From contig CALGCW010000173.1 of assembly GCA_937884385.1 (NCBI GenBank), positions 1-22,338 on the forward strand: DNA of 22,338 bases, in the 5' to 3' direction. Within the stretch, counting starts at the first letter, position 1. The number at the start of each line of letters is the position of its first letter. Positions 8,248 to 17,854 of the stretch are shown piece by piece. The position numbers and the translations under genes are program-made. The notes beneath the pieces were generated by a model. The model ran no database searches and was not told where the DNA came from. It worked only from the letters and a program-made list of their open reading frames with translations. The stretch is from an uncultured Clostridia bacterium. Lineage in GTDB: Bacteria; Bacillota; Clostridia; Oscillospirales; CAG-272.

Positions 8248-8257
8248 CGTGATAACT

Positions 8258-10525
8258 GTGAACAACAGAAGCGTCACACACGAATTGTTAAACAGAGCAG
8301 CCACGGTCCTCATAGTTTTATTACTTTTATTCGTATTATTACTTGGAAGGATCTTTTGGATACAGACGTTTGATTTTGACAGGTATCTTAAGAAGGTCAT
8401 CGATCAGATGACGACGCAATCCGCAGTCAACGCGGAGCGCGGAACGATATACGACAAGAACGGAAATATCCTTGCTACTAATATTACTACCTACAGAATA
8501 TTTATTTCGCCATCCTCGATCCTCAACAATCAGAAGGAAGCCGACGGGGACGGTAAGAGCATAAATTACGCAGAACACATAGCAAGCGGTCTTTCACAGA
8601 TACTTTCGCTTGACTATGATACGGTATATAAGCAAACGACCTATACGAAATACCTTGACAGAACGATCGCAAAGAACGTTATGGACGACAAGGCGGACGA
8701 GGTCAGAGAATTCATCAACGATAACGGATATCACAATATGATATATCTGCAAGCCACGAGCACAAGATATTATCCAAACTCTTCGCTTGCTTCATCCGTT
8801 ATAGGATTTACCAATTCCGAGGGCACGGGTCTTTACGGTCTTGAGTCGTTTTACGACAAGGTGCTGTCGGGTGAGGACGGTTATTACATAACCGCAAGGG
8901 ACTCATTCGGAAATGAGATGCCCTATGAATACGAAAGCTACATTCCCGCACAAAACGGCGGAAATCTTACTACGACTATAGATACTTACATACAGAGCGC
9001 GCTTGAGGAACAATTGCTTGCAACCGTTGCCGAATGCGGAGCACAGAATCGCGCTTGCGGTATCGTAGTGAACGTGAAAACGGGCGCTATCCTTGCGATG
9101 GCGACCGTTCCCGGCTACGATCTCAACGACCCTTGGACGCTCAACGATTACTATTCACAGTTCCTGCTTGAGGACGGCTTTGAGGAGGGAAGTGAGGAAT
9201 ACAGCGCGGCACATCGCGATTATCTCCTTGATATGTGGAGAAACAAGGCGGTGTCCGACTCTTACATTCCCGGCTCTACCTTCAAGGTGATATCGAGCGC
9301 GGCGGCACTTACGGAAAGCAAGGTAAAGCTTGAGGGCGACAGTGTTTTCTGCGGAGGCTCGCTGAAGCTCTTCGGTCACACCATACACTGTCACGAGACT
9401 GACGGTCACGGAATTCTCAGCTTTGCACAGGGACTTGTGCAATCCTGCAACGTTTGGTTCATGACCATCGGACAGAGACTTGGTATTACGGCATTTTACG
9501 ATTATTTCAGATCGTTCGGATATCTTGAAAAAACAGGTATAGATCTTCCGGGCGAGGCTAACAGTATTATAAAAACACAAAATTCGATGACGGGTCTTGA
9601 CCTTGCGATATATGCGTTCGGTCAGAACTTCAACATCACACCCATTCAGCACATTATGGCGATAGCCGCTGTCGCAAACGGCGGATATCTCATAGAACCC
9701 TATCTCGTTGAAAGGATAACGGATGAAAACGGTAACGTCACCTACACTCACGAGAGCGAGGTCAAGCGTCAGGTCATAAGCCGAGACGTTTGCGAAAAGC
9801 TTGGTGTTATCCTTGAAGAGGGTGTTTCCGGTGACGGAGGCGCGAAAAACGTTTACGTTGCGGGCTACAAGATAGCCGCAAAGACGGGAACGAGTGAAAA
9901 GAAGGGAACGGAGATAAGGGTCGACAACGTTAAGCCCTATATCTGCTCTTGCGTGGCATTCGCTCCTGCGGACGATCCCGAGATAGCAGTTCTTATTATG
10001 GTCGATGAGCCAAGCCAAGGTGTGCTTTACGGAAGCGTTATTGCTGCTCCTTATATGGGTGCTCTCCTTGAAACGGTCCTGCCTTACATTGGTGTTGAAA
10101 AGGATATTTCACAGGACAACAGCGTAAAGGTCCCGTATCTTACGGGAATGAGCATTGATGAAGCGATCCTTGCGGCGGAGGGCTATGAATACGAGGTCAT
10201 CGTCAAGGGCGATGGCGACACCGTGACGAGCCAAGTGCCGCGCGGAAATACTACTATAGACAGAACCAACAAGGTCATTACTCTCTATACGGGTGATATG
10301 CCCGAGGAGGAGAGCGTGACTGTTCCCGACCTTATCGGAAGGGGAGCCTTTGCGGCAAATCAGATGATAGTCAACGCAAGCCTTAACATCTGCATAGAGG
10401 GAACGGACAATTACCTCAGCGGAGGAGGGGCAGTAGTTGTTGAGCAATCCATCGCGCCCGGCACGAAGGTCTCGCCCGGCACGGTAATTACGGTGACGTT
10501 CCGATATCTCGAGGCTGACGATTAG
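8258..10525 (+). CDS. Class B penicillin-binding protein with two PASTA domains (FtsI/PBP2x/SpoVD type)
   Basis: This 755-residue septal transpeptidase cross-links peptide stems of new peptidoglycan and works with FtsW. It has a short cytoplasmic tail and a single membrane anchor (about 14-35). A PBP dimerisation domain follows, beginning with an ERGTIYDKNG motif. The transpeptidase domain has all three active-site motifs: S340-T-F-K, S396-C-N398 and K542-T-G. Two PASTA domains (about 624-680 and 688-753) end the protein, as in PBP2x and S. aureus PBP1, whereas B. subtilis SpoVD has one. The start codon is GTG, set by the ribosome site at 8241-8247. It is the only class B PBP in the cluster, so a vegetative septal role (FtsI) is more likely than a spore-specific one, though this is not provable here. 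The gap to murE is 40 nt. Confidence 0.94.
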   Translation: MNNRSVTHELLNRAATVLIVLLLLFVLLLGRIFWIQTFDFDRYLKKVIDQMTTQSAVNAERGTIYDKNGNILATNITTYRIFISPSSILNNQKEADGDGKSINYAEHIASGLSQILSLDYDTVYKQTTYTKYLDRTIAKNVMDDKADEVREFINDNGYHNMIYLQATSTRYYPNSSLASSVIGFTNSEGTGLYGLESFYDKVLSGEDGYYITARDSFGNEMPYEYESYIPAQNGGNLTTTIDTYIQSALEEQLLATVAECGAQNRACGIVVNVKTGAILAMATVPGYDLNDPWTLNDYYSQFLLEDGFEEGSEEYSAAHRDYLLDMWRNKAVSDSYIPGSTFKVISSAAALTESKVKLEGDSVFCGGSLKLFGHTIHCHETDGHGILSFAQGLVQSCNVWFMTIGQRLGITAFYDYFRSFGYLEKTGIDLPGEANSIIKTQNSMTGLDLAIYAFGQNFNITPIQHIMAIAAVANGGYLIEPYLVERITDENGNVTYTHESEVKRQVISRDVCEKLGVILEEGVSGDGGAKNVYVAGYKIAAKTGTSEKKGTEIRVDNVKPYICSCVAFAPADDPEIAVLIMVDEPSQGVLYGSVIAAPYMGALLETVLPYIGVEKDISQDNSVKVPYLTGMSIDEAILAAEGYEYEVIVKGDGDTVTSQVPRGNTTIDRTNKVITLYTGDMPEEESVTVPDLIGRGAFAANQMIVNASLNICIEGTDNYLSGGGAVVVEQSIAPGTKVSPGTVITVTFRYLEADD

Positions 10526-10565
10526 CGCGGCAGGAAGTGCAAATAATTCACTCTTGGAGGGTTTT

Positions 10566-12032
10566 ATGAAGCTTCTTGAGCTATGCGAAAGGCTTGGAAT
10601 GGTCTGTCCTGCTTCTCTGCGGGATGAAGACATATTGGGGATAACCTCGAACTGCGCAAAGGTGAAGGAAGGATATCTTTTCTTCTGCCTTAGGGGAAAG
10701 AAGCACGACGGTCATCACTACGTAGACGAAGCGCTTATGCGCGGTGCGGTATGTGTGGCGATCGAGGATGAAAAATACAAGTGTGGCAGATCGATAACGG
10801 TCGGCTCCACAAGGGCTTATCTTGCAAGGGCTATGGATATCCTTTGCGGAGAGCCTTCAAAAAAGCTTAAGTTTATCGGCATTACGGGCACGAACGGTAA
10901 AACGAGTGTCTCGATGATGCTGAAGCATATATTAGACGATGCTGATATTTCTTGTGAGGTCATCGGTACTCTGAATTGTTCGTCCTTTTCTGAAAAAAAC
11001 GAGACGGCCTCAACAAATTTCACTACGCCCGATCCCGAGGAGCTTTATCCGATGCTCCAAAGGATCTCGGGCGCGGGAAAGAAATACGTTATTATGGAGA
11101 CGAGCTCGCACGCGCTGAAGCTTTGCAAGCTTGATCCGATCAGCTTTGAAATTGGAATTTTTACCAATCTTACCGAGGATCACCTTGATTTCCACGGTAC
11201 TATGGAAGATTATTTCAAATCCAAGAGCCGCTTATTTGATAAGTGCAAGCTTGGAATAATAAATACCGACGATCCATTCGGAAAACGTATTTCAGAGTGT
11301 GCGTCTTGCGAGAAAAAGACCTGCTCTGAGATCGGTAATGCAGATTTTTGCGCGCTAAACATTAATAATTGCGCAGTTGATGGTTATGATTACGAAATTG
11401 AGTCGGGCGGGGACATCACAAGGATAAAATGCAAGGTTCCCGGTAAATTTTCAATTATGAATTCAATGCAAGCGGCGGCGACAGCGCTTACGCTTGGTAT
11501 AGATAAAGATATTATTGAGCGATCCTTTGAAAGCTTTTCCGGTGTCAAGGGCAGACTTGAAAAAGCGGTGCTTTCGCGGGGTCGGGATCTTGCGGTCTTT
11601 ATAGATTACGCGCACACGCCGGACGCTTTGCAGAAGGTGCTTGACACTTTGAATTCCTTTAAGGAGGATGGGCAGAGAGTCATCGTGCTGTTTGGCTGCG
11701 GCGGCGACAGAGAACGCGAAAAGCGTGCTTTGATGGGAAAAATCGCAACCGATAACGCGTCTCTTGCGGTCATCACGAGCGACAACCCGAGAAGCGAGGA
11801 CCCAAATCAAATTTTAAACGATATTCTGCGCGGATGCGAGGATGCGTGCAATTTTGTGCTCATTCCAAACAGGCGTGATGCGATAGAATACGTAATTGCG
11901 ACAAGCAGGCGGGGAGACATCATTCTGCTTGCCGGCAAGGGACACGAGGATTATGAAATAAATGCAACCGGCAGACACCCGTTTGATGAAAGGGAGGTCT
12001 TACGGATCGCATTGGACAGATATTGCAAATGA
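10566..12032 (+). CDS. murE: UDP-N-acetylmuramoyl-L-alanyl-D-glutamate--2,6-diaminopimelate ligase
   Basis: The 488-residue cytoplasmic Mur ligase adds the third stem residue to UDP-MurNAc-dipeptide using ATP. The P-loop is GITGTNGKTS with K112. The Lys expected to be carbamylated is K220 in the KSKSRLF segment. D406-N-P-R409, followed by S-E-D-P, is the signature of enzymes that take meso-diaminopimelate; Lys-adding homologues differ here. The peptidoglycan is therefore predicted to be mDAP type. ATG 10566 follows GGAGG (10556-10560) at 5 nt. The longer frame from TTG 10554 would include the ribosome site itself. murF follows after 21 nt. Confidence 0.95.
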   Translation: MKLLELCERLGMVCPASLRDEDILGITSNCAKVKEGYLFFCLRGKKHDGHHYVDEALMRGAVCVAIEDEKYKCGRSITVGSTRAYLARAMDILCGEPSKKLKFIGITGTNGKTSVSMMLKHILDDADISCEVIGTLNCSSFSEKNETASTNFTTPDPEELYPMLQRISGAGKKYVIMETSSHALKLCKLDPISFEIGIFTNLTEDHLDFHGTMEDYFKSKSRLFDKCKLGIINTDDPFGKRISECASCEKKTCSEIGNADFCALNINNCAVDGYDYEIESGGDITRIKCKVPGKFSIMNSMQAAATALTLGIDKDIIERSFESFSGVKGRLEKAVLSRGRDLAVFIDYAHTPDALQKVLDTLNSFKEDGQRVIVLFGCGGDREREKRALMGKIATDNASLAVITSDNPRSEDPNQILNDILRGCEDACNFVLIPNRRDAIEYVIATSRRGDIILLAGKGHEDYEINATGRHPFDEREVLRIALDRYCK

Positions 12033-12053
12033 AGGAAAGGGAGGATATAGGTC

Positions 12054-13472
12054 ATGAAGATTACACTTGGTCTTGGACGTTTGAGCGCTGATAAGGTAGC
12101 ATCGATCTGCGGTGGTACTCTCTATGCCGTTGGCTGTGAGCACAAGGTCCTTTTTGAGACTGTATGCACCGACTCACGCGAGGCTGACAATACCTCTATG
12201 TTCGTGGCTATCCGCGGTGAGCGCGTTGACGGTCATACCTATATTCCGAACGTTGTTAAGGCAGGCTGCCGTTGCGTTATCGCGGAAAGAGTTCCCCTTG
12301 ACGTTAAGGGCATTGCCGTTATTATCGTTCCCGATTCCGTTCGCGCTATCCGCGACATTGCAGAGTACGTTAAGTCACAGGTGGACGTTAAGACCGTTGC
12401 CATCACGGGCTCGGTAGGCAAAACGACGACGAAGGAATTCGTTTCTGCGGTGCTTGACAGAAAATTCAATCTTTATAAGACGGAAGGCAACTTTAACTCC
12501 ACCATCGGTATGCCTATGAGTATGCTTGAGCTCAGTCAGAGAAACGATGCGGCTGTGTTTGAGATGGGTATGAGCGGTCTTGGTGAAATTGAATATATGA
12601 GCGAGGCTGCAAAGCCCGACGTTGCCATCATTACAAATATCGGCTCATCTCACCTTGAGGCGCTTGGCTCACGTGAGAATATCAAAAGAGCAAAGATGGA
12701 GATCACCGCGGGTCTTCGAGACGGCGGAACGCTCTATCTCAACGGCGACGAGCCCCTTCTTCTCGGTCACGAGAGCGAAAGATACAACGTCGTTTACTTC
12801 GGTATGAAGAACGACGAGTGCGACTATTTTGCAAGCAATATCAGAAGCACTGAGTCGGGTGTGATCTTTGATATGAGGACTCCTCTCGGCGTTTACAGAG
12901 ATATTCAGATATCCATAGTCGGTGCGCACAACGTTTACAATGCTATGGCGGCTTTCTGTGCGGGTCTCAATATGGGTATGACCGAGGCGGCTATACGTGA
13001 GGGACTTCTCGCTTACCGCGCTGCAAAGATGCGCCAGAATATCTTTACCATTGGCGGAGTTACGGTCATCGAGGACTGCTACAACGCGAGCCCTGAGTCT
13101 ATGAATGCGGCTATTAACGTGCTTGGCGACACCGCAAAGCAGAGGGGCGGCAGAATGATCGCGCTTCTCGGTGATATGAGGGAGCTTGGCGACACGAGTG
13201 CGGCTCTTCACGCAGGTGTTGGCTCTTACTTTGCGCAGCAGCATCCCGATTTCCTTTTCACTTACGGTGAGCTTTCGGAAAATCTCGCTGACGGCGCGGC
13301 GCGCGGCGGTATGAGTGAAAAGCAGATATTCAGAAATCCCAAAACGGATGCGGAGGCGGTCGGCAAAAAGCTTGCTTCCTTGCTTCGCGAGGGTGACGTT
13401 CTTCTCGTTAAGGCAAGCAGAGCGCTTGCGGCTGAGAACGTGGTTAATTACTTAAAGACACAGTTTGCTTAA
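12054..13472 (+). CDS. murF: UDP-N-acetylmuramoyl-tripeptide--D-alanyl-D-alanine ligase
   Basis: This 472-residue cytoplasmic Mur ligase adds D-Ala-D-Ala to UDP-MurNAc-tripeptide, the last cytoplasmic step of the stem peptide. Visible motifs are the P-loop ITGSVGKTTTKEF (K123), the GNFN segment, the EMGMS segment of Mur ligases, and the MurF-type signature CYNASPESM in the C-terminal half. RBS AAAGGGAGG (12036-12044) stands 9 nt before the ATG. It lies between murE and mraY in the usual order, 18 nt before mraY. Codon use resembles ftsZ, with many GTT and CTT codons. Confidence 0.95.
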   Translation: MKITLGLGRLSADKVASICGGTLYAVGCEHKVLFETVCTDSREADNTSMFVAIRGERVDGHTYIPNVVKAGCRCVIAERVPLDVKGIAVIIVPDSVRAIRDIAEYVKSQVDVKTVAITGSVGKTTTKEFVSAVLDRKFNLYKTEGNFNSTIGMPMSMLELSQRNDAAVFEMGMSGLGEIEYMSEAAKPDVAIITNIGSSHLEALGSRENIKRAKMEITAGLRDGGTLYLNGDEPLLLGHESERYNVVYFGMKNDECDYFASNIRSTESGVIFDMRTPLGVYRDIQISIVGAHNVYNAMAAFCAGLNMGMTEAAIREGLLAYRAAKMRQNIFTIGGVTVIEDCYNASPESMNAAINVLGDTAKQRGGRMIALLGDMRELGDTSAALHAGVGSYFAQQHPDFLFTYGELSENLADGAARGGMSEKQIFRNPKTDAEAVGKKLASLLREGDVLLVKASRALAAENVVNYLKTQFA

Positions 13473-13490
13473 TTTAATAGAGGATACAAG

Positions 13491-14477
13491 ATGATTATTG
13501 AGTTTATTTCGGTCGTATTTGCGACGTTCGTTTTATCGGTCGTGCTTGAAAAACTCATAATTCCAATTCTCAAAAGCCATAAGGTCGGTCAGAGGATACT
13601 TGAGATCGGTCCGCGTTGGCACGCTAATAAAGCAGGTACTCCCACCATGGGCGGCATCTGCTTTATTATGGCAATATTGGCAGTTATGACGGTTGCGGCG
13701 ATATTTTTTGCCCTTGAAGAGGGCTCGCGCGAGCTTATTCCTCTCGCGCTTGCGTTGGGTCTTGCGACCCTTAACGGTATGATAGGCTTTATCGATGATT
13801 ATACCAAGCTTATCAAAAAGCAGAACGAGGGCTTGACTGCTCCGCAAAAGTTTGGCTTACAGAGCATCGTTGCGGTGATCTATCTCGTTGCTTTGACTCT
13901 TACCGACAATATCAACACCGCCTTGCATATTCCGTTCACGAGTGTGAGCCTTGAGCTTGGTTGGCTTTATTATATTTTTGCGTTTTTGCTTATAGTTGGC
14001 TTTGTAAACAGTGTAAATCTTACGGACGGTATCGACGGTCTTGCAAGCTCCGTCACCTGTGTTGTGGGAATATTCTTCAGCGCGGTCGCTTTCACCATCG
14101 GAAGCAGAACTCTCGGTCTTATTGGTGCGTCGCTTATAGGTGCGACCCTTGGATTTCTTGTTTACAATTTCTATCCCGCACGAGTATTTATGGGCGACAC
14201 GGGCTCGCTCTTCCTTGGCGGTATGGTCGTCGGCGCGACTTTTGTGCTTGACGAGCCGATGATAATATTCCTTGTGGGCATCGTTTACCTTGTTGAAACG
14301 TTTTCCGTTATGATACAGGTAGGCGTTTACAAGCTTACACACGGCAAAAAAAGAGTGTTCAAGATGACACCCATCCATCACCATTTTGAAAGGTGCGAGT
14401 GGAGCGAGGTGAAGATCGTTGCGGTCTTCTCGCTCGTTACCCTTATTTTCTCGGTAATTGCGTATTTCGCAATTTAA
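13491..14477 (+). CDS. mraY: Phospho-N-acetylmuramoyl-pentapeptide-transferase
   Basis: The 328-residue polytopic enzyme (about ten membrane helices) transfers phospho-MurNAc-pentapeptide to undecaprenyl phosphate, giving lipid I. Family motifs are PTMGG at 51-55, the catalytic-pocket D102-D103 in GFIDDYTK, N176-L-T-D179-G-I-D182, and the HHH motif in MTPIHHHFE near the C-terminus. RBS AGAGGA lies 6 nt before the ATG. In most Firmicutes murD follows here; instead the ftsW start comes 20 nt after the stop. Confidence 0.97.
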   Translation: MIIEFISVVFATFVLSVVLEKLIIPILKSHKVGQRILEIGPRWHANKAGTPTMGGICFIMAILAVMTVAAIFFALEEGSRELIPLALALGLATLNGMIGFIDDYTKLIKKQNEGLTAPQKFGLQSIVAVIYLVALTLTDNINTALHIPFTSVSLELGWLYYIFAFLLIVGFVNSVNLTDGIDGLASSVTCVVGIFFSAVAFTIGSRTLGLIGASLIGATLGFLVYNFYPARVFMGDTGSLFLGGMVVGATFVLDEPMIIFLVGIVYLVETFSVMIQVGVYKLTHGKKRVFKMTPIHHHFERCEWSEVKIVAVFSLVTLIFSVIAYFAI

Positions 14478-14497
14478 TTCTTGAGGAGGTTTTGAGT

Positions 14498-15811
14498 ATG
14501 GCTGACAGCAGAAATAATGATACGTCAAAAGCTCCGAAGGCTAAAAAAGAAAAGATCACAGAAAAAATAAATAGGTTTTTTGAGGAGAGGCGTGAGCGCG
14601 AATTTATGCAGGATGAAGCGTTTTCGAAGGCTATCACGCCCGATTCCTCAAAAGCTCCCGAAAGGGAGGAAGTGCGGGTCATATACAGGAACGGGATAGA
14701 TACGAGATTTCTCGTTTACGTTATTGCCTTGCTTTGCTTTGGGGCGGTCATGTCATTTAGTGCCAGCTACGTTTATGCTGAACAGAAATACGATGACAGC
14801 TCCTATTTTATTGTTCGCTACATAATTTTTGCGCTTGCCGCAATTGCGATAACGGTTCCGTTCGTTATCTATGCGCGCCCTGCGTTCTGGAAATGCTTTG
14901 GAACGGTGTGCTACGTGGGCAGTGCGTTCCTTCTTTTGCTGGTCCTTCTGCCGATATTCAGTTGGAGCGCGGGAGGTGCGCAGAGATGGATAGACCTTGG
15001 CTTTATTACCATTCAGCCCTCGGAGATCGCAAAGCTTGCGGTGGTTATGATGCTTGCGTTCTATATGTCGAAATACGACAGGCAGATAACTTCGCCAATC
15101 GACGGTAAAGCCAATTTTAAATACGGTGTTATTTATCCTGTATGCATATTCGGTCTTATTTGCGGTCTGGTTGCGCTTGAAAAGCACATCTCGGGACTTA
15201 TGATAATCGGAATGATAGGCATTGCGGTTATGTTTATGGGTGGAACGCGCATTAAGTGGATATTTTTGATCATTTGCGGTATTGCGGCGGCGGGATGTCT
15301 GTTGATACTCGTTTCGGATTATGCACAGGACCGTGTAAACACCTGGATAAATATTGACAAGGTCGACCCACTCGGCTCGGCTTGGCAGACACTTCAGGGT
15401 CTTTATGCGATAGGCTCGGGCGGACTTTTCGGGGTAGGTCTCGGCAACAGCCGCCAAAAGTACGGATACGTTTCACAGCCGCAGAACGATTTCGTTTTCA
15501 CGATCATTTGTGAGGAGCTTGGCTTCTTCGGTGCGCTGCTCGTTGTAGTATTATTTGCACTTTTGGTTATAAGAGGCTTCAAGATCGCGGCAAATGCCCC
15601 CGACAAATACACGGCGCTTCTTGTTTTCGGTCTTACCTTCAAGGTGGCGCTTCAAACGATACTGAATATAGCCGTTGTGACGAATTCGATGCCCAATACG
15701 GGAATATCGCTCCCGTTTTTCAGCTCGGGCGGAACATCGCTTGCGCTTCAGATATTTGAGATGGGAATAATACTTTCGGTATCGAGGTTCAGCACGGTAA
15801 AAAGAAGATAG
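14498..15811 (+). CDS. ftsW: Septal peptidoglycan glycosyltransferase FtsW (SEDS family)
   Basis: This 437-residue protein polymerises lipid II at the septum with its class B PBP partner. After a charged cytoplasmic tail of about 65 residues come roughly ten membrane helices. SEDS hallmarks are PSEIAKL starting at P174, the loop Asp D331 in QNDFVFTIICEELG at the position of the catalytic Asp of RodA/FtsW, and the C-terminal SGGTSLALQ segment. RodA cannot be excluded from motifs alone, but the position between mraY and murG favours FtsW. ATG 14498 follows GAGGAGGT (14483-14490) at 7 nt. The longer frame that begins inside mraY at 14393 is not the start. Confidence 0.94.
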   Translation: MADSRNNDTSKAPKAKKEKITEKINRFFEERREREFMQDEAFSKAITPDSSKAPEREEVRVIYRNGIDTRFLVYVIALLCFGAVMSFSASYVYAEQKYDDSSYFIVRYIIFALAAIAITVPFVIYARPAFWKCFGTVCYVGSAFLLLLVLLPIFSWSAGGAQRWIDLGFITIQPSEIAKLAVVMMLAFYMSKYDRQITSPIDGKANFKYGVIYPVCIFGLICGLVALEKHISGLMIIGMIGIAVMFMGGTRIKWIFLIICGIAAAGCLLILVSDYAQDRVNTWINIDKVDPLGSAWQTLQGLYAIGSGGLFGVGLGNSRQKYGYVSQPQNDFVFTIICEELGFFGALLVVVLFALLVIRGFKIAANAPDKYTALLVFGLTFKVALQTILNIAVVTNSMPNTGISLPFFSSGGTSLALQIFEMGIILSVSRFSTVKRR

Positions 15812-15825
15812 AAAGGAAGTTTATT

Positions 15826-16935
15826 ATGAGAGTATTGATGACAGGCGGCGGTACTGCGGGTCACATCAACCCTGCTATCGCCATTGCAAACACTATAAAA
15901 AAGAATATTCCAAATGCAGATATCGCATTTGTTGGTACAAAGAAGGGTCTTGAGAACAAGCTCGTCGTTAACGAGGGTTATCACCTTTATCACGTTGATA
16001 TCATGGGTATCAGCCGTTCGCTTTCTCTTAAAAACGTGAAGGCGGCGATCCTTATGATAACGAGCCAATTTCAAGCCAAGAAGATAATCGAGGAGTTTAA
16101 GCCCGATATCGTTATCGGAACGGGCGGATACGTATGTTGGCCTGCGCTTAAGGTGGCATCCAAGATGGGCATTCCCACGGCGGTGCACGAGTCGAATGCG
16201 CGCCCCGGTCTTGCAATAAGACAGCTTCAGGGCTCGCTTGACAGGATATTCGTTAATTTCAAGGATACTGAGAACTATATAACGAACAAGGATGCTGTAA
16301 TGCACGTTGGCAATCCTCTTCGTTCCGGCTTTGGCGGTCTTGACTATCACGAGGCGCGCCGCACGCTCGGTATAGCAGAGGATAAAACCTACGTTCTCTC
16401 GTTCGGCGGCTCGCTCGGTGCGCAGAAGATAAACGAGATATCCTTTGATTTTATGAATACGCGCGCGAAGGGAAATGCGAGCATAATCTATCACCACGCG
16501 ACGGGCAACCGCGATTGGGCGGAGTTTTCCGAAAAATTTGAAAGGGCGGGTCTTTTGGAGCATCCCAATCTTTCTATGGTGGAATACATTCACGATATGG
16601 CACTTCGTATGAGTGCGGCGGACATAGTTATCTGCCGTGCGGGTGCTATGACCATATCCGAGCTTGCGATGATGAAGAAGGCTTGTATCATAATACCCTC
16701 GCCAAACGTTGTTGACAATCACCAATACAAGAATGCGAAGGTACTTGCTGATGCTGACGCTGCAGTTATGCTTGAGGAAAAGGACCTTACTGAGGAAAAA
16801 TTCGTTTCTACGCTTCTTGATCTTATCAAGAACAAGGAAAAAAGGCAGATGCTTTCGGAAAACATTGCGCGCTTTGCCAACACGGACGCAAACAAGCTCA
16901 TTTTCGACGAGATAATGAGACTGGCAGGTAAATAA
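15826..16935 (+). CDS. murG: UDP-N-acetylglucosamine--lipid I GlcNAc transferase MurG
   Basis: The 369-residue peripheral membrane glycosyltransferase (GT28) converts lipid I to lipid II. The Gly-rich loop TGGGTAGHINPA is at 6-17 with the catalytic His H13. HESNARPG in the N-terminal lobe replaces the common HEQNAxPG. The UDP-GlcNAc site shows as RAGAMTISE and as the segment PSPNVVDNHQYKNA. RBS AAGGAAG lies 7-8 nt upstream. The stop is 6 nt before divIB, so the two are translated together. Confidence 0.96.
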   Translation: MRVLMTGGGTAGHINPAIAIANTIKKNIPNADIAFVGTKKGLENKLVVNEGYHLYHVDIMGISRSLSLKNVKAAILMITSQFQAKKIIEEFKPDIVIGTGGYVCWPALKVASKMGIPTAVHESNARPGLAIRQLQGSLDRIFVNFKDTENYITNKDAVMHVGNPLRSGFGGLDYHEARRTLGIAEDKTYVLSFGGSLGAQKINEISFDFMNTRAKGNASIIYHHATGNRDWAEFSEKFERAGLLEHPNLSMVEYIHDMALRMSAADIVICRAGAMTISELAMMKKACIIIPSPNVVDNHQYKNAKVLADADAAVMLEEKDLTEEKFVSTLLDLIKNKEKRQMLSENIARFANTDANKLIFDEIMRLAGK

Positions 16936-16941
16936 GCGCCT

Positions 16942-17775
16942 ATGGAAGAGAAGGGACACAACGACTCCTTAAGCTCTCTTCGGTCTGTTATCGGCTCTCA
17001 TTCGAGGGCGAGCATTGCCATATTTTCGTTTATCTGCATTATAGCGCTTGCGGTAGCTGTAATTATCGCGGTATCGGCGGTGCTTTTATGCTTTCCCGTA
17101 TCTGTTATTGAGATAGACGGCTACAGCAGATATACATATGGAGAGATCATATCCGGCTCGGGTATCGATCAGGGAAGCAGGCTTTACTTTATTAACAGAG
17201 AGAGGGCAGAGAGCAGGCTTTTTGCGGCGTGCCCGTACATTGGGCAGGCGGAAATAGAGGTATGCTTTCCAAACAGGATAATCATACATATAAGTGAGCA
17301 CGAAGAGGTCTTTGCGGTATCGTGCGAGGGGGGGATTGCATATCTTGACCCTGATTTTCGCGTGATAGAGATATCTGCAGAAGCTCCCGAGTATGAGTAT
17401 TTCGATGCGGTTTTTATTGGTCTTTCGGATACTGTTGAGTGTGATATCGGTGACACTCTCACCGGTGAGCAGATAGAGAGAGCAAGAGCAGTTCTCGATG
17501 CGCTTGACGCAAGTGATTTTTATGAGAATATAAACGTCATTGACGTTTCGGATAAGTATAACGGCTATGTTATCGCGGACAAAAGGTTGAAATTCTGCTT
17601 TGGATCCATGGTCGATATTGACGACAAGGTGGGGCATTGTGCAGAGGTCTATTCAACTGCGGAAATACCCGAGGGAATGGCTCTGATCTTCACTTCTGTG
17701 GACGGCAGCTTTGCACTGACGCGAACTGTAGACGCGAAAATACTGCGCGAAGAGTTTTATTTTTGCAAAAATTAA
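16942..17775 (+). CDS. ftsQ: Cell division protein DivIB/FtsQ
   Basis: The protein has 277 residues: a short cytoplasmic tail, one membrane segment (about 24-50), then a POTRA-like domain (about 52-120: VIEIDGYSRYTYGEII ... ACPYIGQAEIEVCFPNRIIIHI, split here) and the FtsQ/DivIB beta domain. It links FtsL/DivIC to the rest of the divisome outside the membrane. No strong ribosome site precedes ATG 16942, so translation probably depends on coupling with murG 6 nt upstream. ftsA is absent downstream; an AT-rich promoter region and ftsZ follow. Confidence 0.88.
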   Translation: MEEKGHNDSLSSLRSVIGSHSRASIAIFSFICIIALAVAVIIAVSAVLLCFPVSVIEIDGYSRYTYGEIISGSGIDQGSRLYFINRERAESRLFAACPYIGQAEIEVCFPNRIIIHISEHEEVFAVSCEGGIAYLDPDFRVIEISAEAPEYEYFDAVFIGLSDTVECDIGDTLTGEQIERARAVLDALDASDFYENINVIDVSDKYNGYVIADKRLKFCFGSMVDIDDKVGHCAEVYSTAEIPEGMALIFTSVDGSFALTRTVDAKILREEFYFCKN

Positions 17776-17816
17776 TAAAAAAATCAATATTTTTAATAAA
17801 AAAATACAAAAAGCTC

Positions 17817-17854
17817 TTGCAAATATTGCAAAAATATATTATTATATATATAAG
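17817..17854 (+). promoter_or_regulatory. Two overlapping promoters of ftsZ built on a TTGCAA direct repeat
   Basis: TTGCAA at 17817-17822 is 17 nt from TATTAT (17840-17845). A second TTGCAA at 17826-17831 is 17 nt from TATAAG (17849-17854). The two hexamers are self-complementary and 9 nt apart, so they could also be a protein site. They lie in a 134-nt, very AT-rich gap between divIB and ftsZ and would give ftsZ its own transcription. Confidence 0.65.

Noticed and set aside
15748..16959. 403-codon open frame on the minus strand opposite murG
   Set aside because: It lies fully opposite murG, has no recognisable motif and no ribosome site; a shadow frame.
17776..17816. Terminator between divIB and ftsZ
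   Set aside because: There are A and T runs but no GC-containing stem, so termination is not supported.
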